From Trichomonas tenax (Eukaryota; Parabasalia; Trichomonadida; Trichomonadidae), in contig JALKBU010000716.1 in NCBI GenBank assembly GCA_023091735.1, positions 1 to 26,917 on the forward strand: DNA of 26,917 bases, read 5' to 3'. The position numbers and the translations under genes were made by a program. How positions within the stretch are numbered: the first letter of the stretch is position 1; every line of letters begins with the position of its first letter. The notes under the pieces are model-generated. The model worked only from the letters and a program-made list of their open reading frames with translations. It was not told the DNA's origin and ran no database searches. Shown here one piece after another: positions 9,321 through 17,468 of this stretch.

Positions 9321-9493
9321 GAATGAAAAATCAAACTTTTTATCAAACAAAAAAGGGGTGCAGGTTTCTAGAAAAACTGACAATAAGGTATTTTTGTAGA
9401 GTGTCAAATTGGCCTCAAGCAAAAAAACTAACATTATTAATGAGTCAACTGTACAAAGTTTTGAAGCAAAGGATTTCAACAATTTTTATTGTG

Positions 9494-9600
9494 GGTGGCA
9501 TCAGCGCAAGGTTGTGTCTGATATAATCTTGATGTGTGGCACTGCTACAAGTGAAATTGCATGAAAATTCGATGGGTGGCAACGTTGCAAGCCAAATAAT
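9494..9600. repeat. Three degenerate 40-bp tandem units with a GTGGCA core
   Basis: GTGGC recurs at 9495, 9536 and 9576 (spacing 41 and 40), each followed within a dozen bases by a GC-richer CAAG: GGTGGCATCAGCGCAAG, TGTGGCACTGCTACAAG and GGTGGCAACGTTGCAAG. The third contains the palindrome GCAACGTTGC. The similarity between units is confined to this core. No gene overlaps it. Confidence 0.45.
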
Positions 9601-9862
9601 TCGTGAATTCCACTTGAGAATCACAATTTATACATTACATGTCATATTCTGACGTGTAAAATATACAATCTGATATGTAAATTTGTCACCTTTTCAAGAA
9701 AAGTGGACCACTCAGAAAAAAGTACTTTTGTGTATTACAAATTTATGGAAAATCAAAAAGCTGCCACCTATTGCTAACAGCTCTGTAGACACCTTTTAAT
9801 GGCTGTATACAAGTTTTTTAGAAGACTCTAATAAAAACTGCAAATAGAAATGTTTTTTTTAA

Positions 9863-10465
9863 TTATACATAACCAAGTACTTTCTTGTACTTGATTTCCT
9901 CTTCAGCGGTCACACTATCTGCGCCCCACCAACCACTATCACCCCTTACCTTGAATGTTTTCTTCTTCTTCTCAAACATCGATGTGAGATCACAGGACTT
10001 ATCAAAGCCTACAAAAATCAAATCAGGATCAATACTCTTCTGGTGTTCGAGTTCGATAATAAGGTTAGTTGCTCGCGCCCATGTTGGAATTTCTTTCCCA
10101 CGTTCCGATATATTGGAGTCATCAATGTTGTATATATTGCAATCGCTTTCCTCTTCATCTTCATATTCGCTTTCTACAGGATCGGAGATCCTATATTGGG
10201 GTTCTGACTTTTGAACTTCAACTCCTGTTAAGTAGGATGGAGAATATGATAGGCGCATATCTATTTCTGTATCTATATCATAGCTCCTATTTGAATTTAT
10301 GATAGAAGATGCAGTATCATCGTCAATATCAGCAAGAAGATCCTCAATTTGTAAGTCAAACTTTGTTTTTGGTTCTGGAGCTTGGCTTACAGCCTTGGAT
10401 TCATTGATAAGTGATTTCATCCAGCGAATTTGAGCATCAACCTCTTCTTCGACGCTTTTATTCAT
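9863..10465 (-). CDS. INCENP/Sli15-like chromosomal passenger protein with IN-box
   Basis: A 200-residue acidic protein. The C-terminal part (about 127-198) matches the INCENP IN-box that wraps and activates Aurora kinase: IPTWAR, then DPDLIF, DLTSMF, RGDSGWWGADSVTAEEE and the closing YKKVLGY. This follows the family pattern IPxWA ... F ... DLxxIF ... RxSSxxW ... LT..E...Y. The Trp pair and the Ser before it sit where the Aurora-phosphorylated TSS/TSA motif lies in other INCENPs. Animal INCENPs exceed 900 residues and Sli15 is about 700, so this version is very short, with no visible long single alpha helix and little room for a centromere-targeting region. The start is ATG 10463-10465. The likely role is in an Aurora-B/Ipl1-type complex at mitosis. 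The neighbours are unrelated. Confidence 0.75.
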   Translation of the reverse strand: MNKSVEEEVDAQIRWMKSLINESKAVSQAPEPKTKFDLQIEDLLADIDDDTASSIINSNRSYDIDTEIDMRLSYSPSYLTGVEVQKSEPQYRISDPVESEYEDEEESDCNIYNIDDSNISERGKEIPTWARATNLIIELEHQKSIDPDLIFVGFDKSCDLTSMFEKKKKTFKVRGDSGWWGADSVTAEEEIKYKKVLGYV

Positions 10466-12182
10466 TATTTCTGATTTTATTGTACGTTAAGAATCTTCAA
10501 TTTGATTTTATCTTTAAAATCATTTGAATGTATTTCCTTTGCGTTGCTATTACCATATTTCAAAATTCATGTATAAAATCGATAATTTTTATATTGAGCA
10601 AATTTGTTATCTTTAAAATATTTCAAGAAAAATGATTCCTAATGTATATTGTTCATATTTTCATGAACAATTTATTCATTTTGTGGTAAAATTAAACAAT
10701 TTTGAAGAAGAAGGGGGTGCCGGGAACCTTAAAATCAAAAATTCATATTTTGTGGCGTTATGTTCCAATAATTTTGTTTGGCTTAAATATTGAGAATCTT
10801 GGATTTTTATTAGACTTTGATACTTTCCAAGATATAATTTTTCGTTTTTTAGTTATAATATCATACCGCATTTGTCTGCAATATGTGTGAAAATCAGAGG
10901 CATCACAGCTTTTGATCTATTTTTATCCTGAGTTCAAGTTTTAAACGATTCCAATAGATTTCCATAACTTCTGTTATCAATCAAGTATGCTGTAGATTTG
11001 CTATCGATGTAGCCTGAAATTAAGCCACAAATTCTAAACATATTTTGTTATAATTTTATATATAAGGAATTGATGAGAAATAATTTGGATTATACATTCA
11101 CTAGTTGAATCATTATGATTTACCTTGAAAAAGATGTATCTTTAAACATTTGAAATGTCACTTTTTAGCCCAAAAGTGAAGTGGTGATTTGACAAAATTT
11201 ACCCTTTTCGAAAAATTTGTTATCCCTTTAGTAGCTATTATATCTTATAAGGAATCCAAATATCTGAAAATTTTTGCAAAAATCCCATTATTTTTCTGCG
11301 CTTTCCCTAGAAGTGTATTAACTCTAGGGGTCAGAACCGGATCAAACATGTATGGGCAAATATAACTCTTATGTGATGCCATACATAGTTGTAGTGTTAA
11401 ACATATATAATATCGTTTCATATTTTTCATTAACAATTTGATATCAGTTTATTATAGAGTAAATAGCAATATTTATTATAAATATATCACATGCCAACAA
11501 CATAGTAACATATTACAAATAATACAAGCTCCTAATTGAATAATTGTTAAGTATCTTAATTTATAAATTCACGAAATCATTGCGGAGATGACAATATACA
11601 TAGATGCATGCACATATTACATGTTTTTAAAGTGATACACCAACTTATACTCATAGCCTCCCAATAAAATTGTTGATTATTGATTAATAAAAATAAAGTA
11701 TTCAAAAATAAAAACTGTGAAAAATAATTAGCATCATATATACTATTTTATTAATGTAAACAGTGTCAAATAAATTGTGAAAAAACGCGACTTTAACCTT
11801 ATTCACTTTTTAAAATATGGTTTATAGAACAATTCCATAATGATAATGCTAATTTTACAAATTTTGGTCGCTAAAAACGAATTTAAGAGTTAAAACACTT
11901 CTCCCTCCCTTCTTTTGAGGGACTGGGACAAAATAGAACAACGTGCTTTTCTGACATGTAACTTATTTTTGATATGTAAAGTCAGAATGTCAAAATAAAG
12001 GAAAGTGACGTGTTTGCGGGAAAAATGGAAAAGTGTCAATAGGTTGAAATGGATTGAACTCAATGTTGGAAGCCAAAGAAGACTTCATTATGAGTAATTG
12101 TAGCCTCATAGTGAAGGATGACCTGGTGAGCTAGCAGAGATGCATCCAGATGCCTATTCAACAGAAGCATGATTCGATGCAT
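10466..12182. other. Gene-free AT-rich intergenic region
   Basis: No ORF with a credible start or composition is seen (10702-10890 begins with TTG; 11245-11436 lacks protein-like character). The 3' part holds TGACATGTAAC (about 11954), TGATATGTAAAG (about 11971) and GTGACGTGTT (about 12005), members of a motif family recurring elsewhere in the window. Between 12062 and 12182 the base composition rises in GC and a minus-strand frame stays open, leading into the inverted repeat. Confidence 0.4.
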
Positions 12183-12240
12183 GGCGAGGTCGGCCTGAGA
12201 CTTCCAAAGCCCTCGAGTGGCCAAGCCAGGCCCTAGCAAG
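12183..12240. repeat. Left arm of a 58-bp GC-rich inverted repeat
   Basis: This arm is the reverse complement of 13224-13281 with 5 differences in 58 bases; the central 33 bases (containing CCAAAGCCCTCGAGTGGCC) are identical. Both arms stand out as GC-rich islands in very AT-rich DNA. They may be the ends of a small DNA transposon about 1.1 kb long, or two copies of an unrecognised RNA gene or element fragment. No target-site duplication is apparent. Confidence 0.7.
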
Positions 12241-12407
12241 ATTTTTCTTTTTCAACCATTACGTCATATTTATGATAATTAATTTCTAATTTATCTATTT
12301 TTGCTTATATTACTTTTTGCTTTATTATTATATTATTCATCAAAGATTTTTCAATTCTTAATTGTTTATTCAATATAAATTTTTGTAATTAAATATAATA
12401 TTGTAAG

Positions 12408-12596
12408 TTATGTTAGTTTCTCTTTCTTGTTCATATTGACGAGCATCTTCTTGTGGACTGCTCTTATCGTAGGCAGTAACTGATCAATATCGATCCAATC
12501 ACCACTCACCATTTCTTGCAATTGACTCAACAATGTCATCAGCTCATCTATGTGAGCTTCCTTCAATTCAGCACTTGAATTTGGTATTGAGCTCAT
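12408..12596 (-). CDS. Small hypothetical protein, 62 residues
   Basis: A short acidic-helical protein starting at ATG 12596 (the frame extends upstream to a GTG at 12662, not a credible eukaryotic start). The sequence includes EAHIDELMTLLSQLQEMVSG and a lysine-rich end (VNMNKKEKLT), suggesting an amphipathic coiled-coil helix. I recognise no family. It is the only ORF between the two 58-bp inverted repeats, so it could be a passenger of a small mobile segment or a host microprotein. A TCATTAAG motif about 45 nt upstream could be an initiator. The coding status is uncertain. Confidence 0.4.
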   Translation of the reverse strand: MSSIPNSSAELKEAHIDELMTLLSQLQEMVSGDWIDIDQLLPTIRAVHKKMLVNMNKKEKLT

Positions 12597-12662
12597 GATT
12601 CTCAAGTTTCTCTCCGACAAATTGTTGAAAACTACAATCTTAATGACAAATGTTGGTGTCAC

Positions 12663-13223
12663 TTTTGTGACAAGTTTGATAAATAATTTGTCAATTAGCA
12701 GATTTCTTTTTTCGACAAAATAAAAGTGTTTTTATTGTCGAAAATGAGTTTCGGAAACGTTATTTGTGCTATCAGCATCCTGACGATAGCACATCATCCA
12801 TTTCTCTTTGTTCATTGCAAGTTTTTGTTGCACTCCAAACTTAAGAAAACCAAGAAACTCGGTCGAAATTATCTTTTCTTGCATGGTAAATATGAATTAT
12901 AAACAAATAATTTGAAGATAAAAATAAAAATTTAGTTAAAAATGAATTTTATAAAGAATATAAGGATCGAATTGAGAATCTAAATAATATAAATCAATAT
13001 ATAAAATGAAAGTAACATGAAAACATTATCTAATTCATGATTTATAATTAATTATGAATTTAATGATATATTAATAATTATGAGAATAAGTAATAAAATG
13101 AAAATAATCTTGTAATGAAAAAGGTATCTGTGAAAAAATAAAAAATAGAAAAAAAAATAATAATTTTTTAATATCAAAAGTGAAAATGTAATGTGTATTA
13201 AAAATTGAATCAATAAGTGGGTT
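12663..13223. other. AT-rich non-coding stretch
   Basis: No gene is seen. 12780-12860 contains an open plus-strand frame of moderate complexity without a clear start-to-stop ORF. The 13000-13200 part is nearly pure A/T with frequent GAAAAT and TAATAAT runs. Confidence 0.4.
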
Positions 13224-13281
13224 CTTGATATGACCTGGCTTGGCCACTCGAGGGCTTTGGAAGTCTCAAACCGACCTCGCC
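13224..13281. repeat. Right arm of the 58-bp GC-rich inverted repeat
   Basis: Partner of 12183-12240 in opposite orientation (53 of 58 identical). The differences cluster at both ends, with the central third perfectly conserved, which is what one sees when the core is under constraint or when the arms derive from a recent copy. Confidence 0.7.
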
Positions 13282-13586
13282 CAATGACATTCTCGCAACA
13301 ATTTAAGCATGCATAAATATCATTGTTTTCTTACCAATTAGGGATATGCTCGTAAATAATAGAGTTGTGGCTCGTCAACAACACTAACCTGGATGTATTG
13401 GTTAGACAACAAAGATATTTATAACACTTTTTATAAAGGTGACAATTCGCCTGCACAAAAAGTGACAACTTATTATGAAAAGTGACTTTAAGGTTCAATT
13501 GTCACTTTTTGATATTCACTTTTGTCATAGACTCGTTCTTTTGAAGATCAATTTACTAACCTTATTTTACCGGACTATAGTTAGTT

Positions 13587-13637
13587 AAAATATGTTCGCG
13601 ATGGAATGGCTTCGCCATTCCATCGCGAACATATTTT
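13587..13637. repeat. Perfect 24-bp-arm hairpin at the element end
   Basis: The arms (AAAATATGTTCGCGATGG continuing to AATGGC, and its exact complement) are separated by TTC, giving a 51-bp perfect inverted repeat. It lies 8 bp from the element terminus, the same place as the 47-bp hairpins at the other ends. Only ATGTTCGC is shared in sequence; the inner arm is completely different, yet pairs perfectly. Confidence 0.9.
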
Positions 13638-13926
13638 AATGTCATTAGTGAAGTTCACAATTTATAAAATTAACGTTTGTAACTTCTCAAGTTAGTTAGT
13701 TATTAATGGTATATTTACACGATAGAGTTAGTGGTACAAAGTTAGGTCCCCTCCCCATATGGGAATTAAATTTTTCATTTCTTTCAAAATTAACGTTATT
13801 ATTGATTTTTAAACTAGTGACTATATAAATCTAGTCACTTTTTAAAATATTTTTTTGACTAACTAACTAAGAAAAGAAAGTGAAAGGATTTTATGAGTTC
13901 ATAAATTTCAAAAATAATTTTAAAGG

Positions 13927-14147
13927 TTATTCTGATTTCTTTTCTTCTTCCTGCTTCTTCTTTTCTTCCTCTTCTTTCTTCTTAGCTTCTTCTTCCTTCA
14001 TTCTTTTTGCGATCCACCTCGGATTCTTCTGTCGACCAAGAAGTATTTTATCCTTCACAAAATTAACAGCTTTCTTTCCAGTTTCCCACATACTTTAACT
14101 CCTCTTTTGACTTTATCCCACAGTTTCTTAAACGCACCCGCTCCCAT
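13927..14147 (-). pseudogene. Small basic Maverick-type protein, frameshifted copy
   Basis: On the minus strand an ATG at 14147 opens a frame beginning MGAGAFKKLWDKVKRGVK, which runs into a TGA about 30 codons later. From about 14091 a different frame continues for 54 codons to TAA 13927-13929, with the core GRQKNPRWIAKRMKEEEAKK that matches the copy at 979-1221. A small indel near 14092 probably separates the two parts, so the gene is inactive unless frameshifting occurs. The product family is lysine/glutamate-rich; its role in the element is unknown. It shares a 60-bp AT-rich divergent promoter region with the gene at 14208. Confidence 0.6.
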
Positions 14148-14207
14148 TTTTTAACAAATTAAAAAATTGATTTTATGTTTCAATTATTATTTTTTAATTG
14201 TACATAA

Positions 14208-14640
14208 ATGACAACAAACTATTTAATCCCGAATACGAAACCAATAAATGGTAACGTGTTTCAATCATTCGAAAAGATTAATGAGGTCTTCGCTAGAAAT
14301 GATGGCAGGAGATATTATCGAGAACTTGAAAACTCTTGCTTCGATTCTGATGCTCTTTATGATTACACAAAACAAACACATTTAAGAATCACAAATAATG
14401 CTCACAATGTTAATCAATTAGGAGAAACATACCTAAAACGTAGGGTAAGAGCCACTATTGAATTCGATAAAGCATTTACATGTGATGATGCTTTTAAATG
14501 TATGAAATTATTCATTGGTTATAAATCAAGTAATCAAAACATGCGCCAATTAGAGGTTGAAACAGATAGAGGAGACGCTGGATATTTACAAAGTATAGCG
14601 ATTATTGGGAAACAGCCATTAAAAGTGACATCTCACTTCA
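14208..14640 (+). pseudogene. Maverick-type gene, 3'-truncated at the host junction
   Basis: ATG 14208 opens a frame that reads about 144 protein-like codons (for example KRRVRATIEFDKAFTCDDAF and DAGYLQSIAIIGKQPLKV) and then runs into the promoter and out-of-frame body of the Hmp35-like gene, where the open frame to 14897 has Ser/Ala/Thr-rich, meaningless composition. It is therefore cut by the element breakpoint. The family is not recognised; its divergent position relative to the small basic gene suggests an element structural or accessory gene, without proof. Confidence 0.6.
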
Positions 14641-14644
14641 CATT
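14633..14644 (+). promoter_or_regulatory. Initiator of the Hmp35-like gene
   Basis: TCACTT (A at 14635, 16 nt before ATG) and, overlapping, TCACA (A at 14640, 11 nt before ATG) both fit TCA(+1)Y(T/A). Everything upstream of about 14630 appears to be element DNA, so any upstream promoter element of this gene must come from the insertion or be absent. Confidence 0.65.
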
Positions 14645-14650
14645 CAAGGA

Positions 14651-15607
14651 ATGGAACCAAAGACATTCGAAACAGTCGGCGATTGCCCAACATCCCTCAG
14701 CATCAAGCCAGGACTCGGTGTTTGCGTTGAGGAGAACGGCGTCAAGGTCGCTATCAACACAGATCTTCAGCTCCAGAATCCTTCTATCAACAGCTCATTC
14801 AAGCTCCCAGTTGGCGCTGTCGACTGCAACATCGCTAAGGACGGTGCTGTCGCTGTTGTTATCAAGCCAGATATCCATGAGCACGGCGTCACATTAGCAA
14901 TCAACCCAATTGCTAAGACATACAACTTCTCCGTCAAGAAGGCCTGCTCCTTCACACACCAGGAAGCCACACTCGGCTACAATGCTGAGAAGAAAACAGG
15001 CGAAGCTCACCTTTACAAGCAGTTTGCTGTCAAGGACTCAAAGATCAACTGCTACCTTGACATTACAGGCGTTAACGGCACAAAGCCAGATGTCAACTAC
15101 CGCATCCGCTACGACCTCGACAAGATTGGTCTCAGAACTCAATGGGATGGCAAGGATCAGAGATTCGCTGCTTTCTTCGACATGAAGAAGGCCATGGTCG
15201 GTACACGCTTCTTCGTCAACAAGGCCATCAAGTCTGTTGACCTTTACGCCCTCACAAACTTCTGCGGTGGCAAGGCATCCGCTATTGCCACAGTCTTCGG
15301 TGAGCAGAAGTACCAGTTCAACCTTGAAGGTTCCTGCAAGGACTGCTGCTATGGCGCTAAGCTCTGCTACGTCCACGGCGAGAAGCCAGCCTTCAACGCT
15401 AAGATCGGTGGCTGCGCAAAGTGCTGCTCCCACTTCTCCACAAAGTGGCTCGCCACAATCAAGAAGGAGGATGCCCTCACAGTCGGACTCCAGGCTAACG
15501 GCACATTCCCACTTCATGGATTTGGCAAGGCCACCGTTGGTTGCGCTCTTGCTGACGTCAAGGACTACAAGAACATCGGATATCAGTTCCAGGTCGAATT
15601 GAACTAA
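14651..15607 (+). CDS. Hmp35: Hmp35-like hydrogenosomal membrane protein (beta-barrel, cysteine-rich)
   Basis: A 318-residue protein made almost entirely of alternating amphipathic beta strands, with no hydrophobic helix and no signal peptide. The cysteine-rich part (about 217-264) has CKDCCYGAKLC and GGCAKCCSHF. The length (about 35 kDa), the strand pattern and the cysteine cluster fit Hmp35, the pore-forming outer-membrane protein described from T. vaginalis hydrogenosomes. The end, NIGYQFQVEL, fits the C-terminal beta-signal (polar-x-Gly-hydrophobic-x-hydrophobic) used for insertion by the Sam50 machinery. Codons are C-ending and the stop is TAAA, indicating high expression. Its upstream region has been replaced by a Maverick fragment within about 20-50 bp of the ATG. 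Paralogues are expected elsewhere in the genome. The identification is from memory of the family, not a search. Confidence 0.75.
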   Translation: MEPKTFETVGDCPTSLSIKPGLGVCVEENGVKVAINTDLQLQNPSINSSFKLPVGAVDCNIAKDGAVAVVIKPDIHEHGVTLAINPIAKTYNFSVKKACSFTHQEATLGYNAEKKTGEAHLYKQFAVKDSKINCYLDITGVNGTKPDVNYRIRYDLDKIGLRTQWDGKDQRFAAFFDMKKAMVGTRFFVNKAIKSVDLYALTNFCGGKASAIATVFGEQKYQFNLEGSCKDCCYGAKLCYVHGEKPAFNAKIGGCAKCCSHFSTKWLATIKKEDALTVGLQANGTFPLHGFGKATVGCALADVKDYKNIGYQFQVELN

Positions 15608-15904
15608 ACTGATCTTATATTGGCTTAATTGACAAAATTTAAACTTATTTTTCTTTCTTACCATAACCAAATAATAGCATTCTTTATATACAGCACATGC
15701 TATAATCCTTTTTATGTAAAAAGTTTGATTTATAATTGTGCCAAAAATAATTTACATCTTTTCTCCAAAATTTTTAGGAAAATAACCCCCAATTCTAAAA
15801 TGCAATTTAGGTTAAACTTTTTGGACCTTGATTAAAATAATTCAGGGTTTGAAACTTCCTCCCCCGGCTATAATTAAATAACTGAAAAGTTTAAATTTTT
15901 CAAA
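15608..15904. other. Intergenic region
   Basis: AT-rich spacer; the short ORF at 15629-15835 has no protein-like composition. It includes the 3' flank of the Hmp35-like gene and the upstream region of the interrupted ankyrin gene, which shows no clear TCAYTW initiator. Confidence 0.5.
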
Positions 15905-16988
15905 ATGACTGATTTTATACCGATTGTCGAAGCCCTGAAGAATCACGACTATAGCAGGTTCGTAGATCTCGTCAGGGGCGTCCGCAATATCAATTTTCAG
16001 GACCAGGATGGCAACACATTACTGCATAAATGCGTTAGTTATTGTAATTATCCATGTTTACTTTACGCAATGGGGAAGAAAGCAAACGTAGACTTAGAGA
16101 ACATTCATTATTTCTTTTTAAACTTAAATTAACACCGCTACATATCGCAATCTGGAGAGGTTATTTACCATTAGCAGCTGCTCTTTTACAGGCCGGCGCA
16201 CACACAGAAGTAGTTGATGTCAAGGGCGTTCATTTTATTTTTATAGAACTCCGCTATGTTTTGCTGTTAGAAGGAATGATATTAAAGCTATTCGTTTACT
16301 ACTTGACTTCAACGCAAATCCTAACGCTGTTCTGCAGAGTGGGATGTCGTTGCTGTCAATTGCCGCAAAATTTGGTTATGCTGAAGCTATTTCTCTTCTT
16401 ATCGAAGCAGGCGCGAGACATGATGTTGGATCTAAACCGCCGCTGATCTCTGTCCTTGATAGTGGATCGAGACCAGCGTTAACTGCACTCGTGAAATCAA
16501 AACCACGCGAAATTTTATCTGTCTATAACGAAAAACCGATATTATTACATGCAATCAGCATGAAAACAACGCTCCTTCCAGTCATAGCAACATTGGTAAG
16601 AGAAGAAACAATGAAAATGAAAGAGGAAGGTGATCCAAATACTCCACCTTTCCCACCGAATGGTTTGACAGAAGCACAGAGAAAACGTCTCAACACGGCT
16701 CTGGAACGTCAGGATACAGTGATGATCACGACATTCACGCCAGAAAATGATATCAAAATTCGTCACGTTTGGTCTAAATTATCTGAACAGAAGGATGATA
16801 CAACGTTAGCCACTGAGTTCCGTGATCCTAAGTCGTTTGAGTCGGAGCCGTTCGGGCTTCCACAGAAGAAAGCAACTCTAAATCAGGAATTGCTTTCTGA
16901 TGAGGAGGAAGAGCCAATGAGTGAACCATCCCAGAAGTCCGAAGGAAGTATTTACGTTCAAGATAATGACAAACCTGTTGCTGCTTAA
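15905..16988 (+). pseudogene. Ankyrin-repeat gene interrupted by two short insertions
   Basis: ATG 15905 begins an ankyrin protein (MTDFIPIVEALKNHDYSRFV, then GNTLLHKCVSYCNYPCLLYA). The frame changes twice: at about 16103-16131 and at 16228-16247. After each change a normal ankyrin unit resumes in a new frame (TPLHIAIWRGYLPLAAALL from 16132; TPLCFAVRRNDIKAIRLLL from 16248). The last frame runs through MSLLSIAAKFGYAEAISLLI to a Glu/Ser-rich tail and the stop TAA 16986-16988. Each interruption has about 17 surplus nucleotides, relative to normal ankyrin spacing, and the two inserts resemble each other (TTCATT followed by T-rich). It could be a pseudogene, or a gene with unusual processing. No GTAYGT or ACTAAC intron motif is present. 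As written, no single long protein is encoded. Confidence 0.7.
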
Positions 16989-17468
16989 TATTTTATTTTT
17001 CTATTTATAAATATTTTTTCGTAATAATACAGCAATCAACGAAATAGTTGATTTGCTCAACAAAAATCATCTTAACATACGTTTATAAATTAATCGAAAT
17101 CGTCAATAATCAAAATCAAACATTCTAATATATCAAAACCAGTTATAAAAAAGATGGTTTCGCTATTCATGTGATTCATTTTTGCTGATTTTGATGATCA
17201 AATTTGTTTCTTTCGGAATTGAACGCCAAATCAAGTTCGGAATGTTCCAAAAGGAAATTTCCTCAACGTTTCCATCAGCTGTTTTTCTTTGACCAAATTA
17301 TTTTTGCGATCAAACTTTTTTATCTTGAAGATGAACATTGTAACCTTCGGAATCAATACTGTTGCTAATAAGAACGGAATCTGATATGAAAATAAAACAA
17401 TATGAAAAATATTAAACCGCAAAGAAGGTAAAATTAATAAATAATGGTACTTAAAGAAGATAAACTGT
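16989..17468. other. Intergenic, converging 3' ends
   Basis: AT-rich spacer between a plus-strand and a minus-strand gene, so it holds the 3' flanks of both. A minus-strand frame running into it from the cyclophilin gene (17231-17773) is a shadow. Nothing else is seen. Confidence 0.5.

Larger units (their letters stand above)
6289..9862. other. Long gene-poor AT-rich region with decayed remnants
   Basis: Apart from the remnants listed separately (7243-7552, 9046-9320, 9494-9600) I see no intact gene. An open stretch at about 7697-7828 (43 codons, Glu-rich, opening directly after an in-frame stop and without a start) looks coding-like and may be another fragment. TGTCATGTAAATT-type motifs recur at about 8143, 8206, 9637 and 9654. 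The ORFs at 6491-6673 and 7689-7955 have no recognisable composition or start context and are not called. Confidence 0.5.
13579..14640. mobile_element. Truncated Maverick-like element end
   Basis: It starts with AGTTAGTTAAAA at 13579 and has a perfect hairpin at 13587-13637, a leader with AAATTAACGTT, the TTAGGTCCCC block and a GACTAACTAACTAAG module, as in the other two elements. The small basic gene (minus) and a divergent plus-strand gene follow. The element stops abruptly between about 14600 and 14640, just before the core promoter of the hydrogenosomal gene. The exact right breakpoint cannot be placed by eye. There is no second terminus, so this is a deletion remnant. Confidence 0.75.

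Noticed and set aside
12120..12240. tRNA or snRNA gene in the GC-rich stretch (GATTCGAT resembles a T-loop; a T-run follows)
   Set aside because: No cloverleaf arms, anticodon stem or snRNA signature could be built around it on either strand.
14640..14897. Continuation of the gene at 14208 to 14897
   Set aside because: After about 14640 the frame is an out-of-phase reading of the Hmp35-like gene, with Ser/Ala/Thr-rich composition.
15038..15670. 210-residue minus-strand ORF opposite the Hmp35-like gene
   Set aside because: An antisense shadow caused by strong C-ending codon bias; similar shadows occur opposite aldolase, H2B and alpha-NAC.
16228..16246. A 19-nt GT...AG intron in the ankyrin gene
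   Set aside because: Its removal does not restore the frame, and there is no GTAYGT or ACTAACACACAG motif; the 17-nt interpretation fits the frame but not splice rules.
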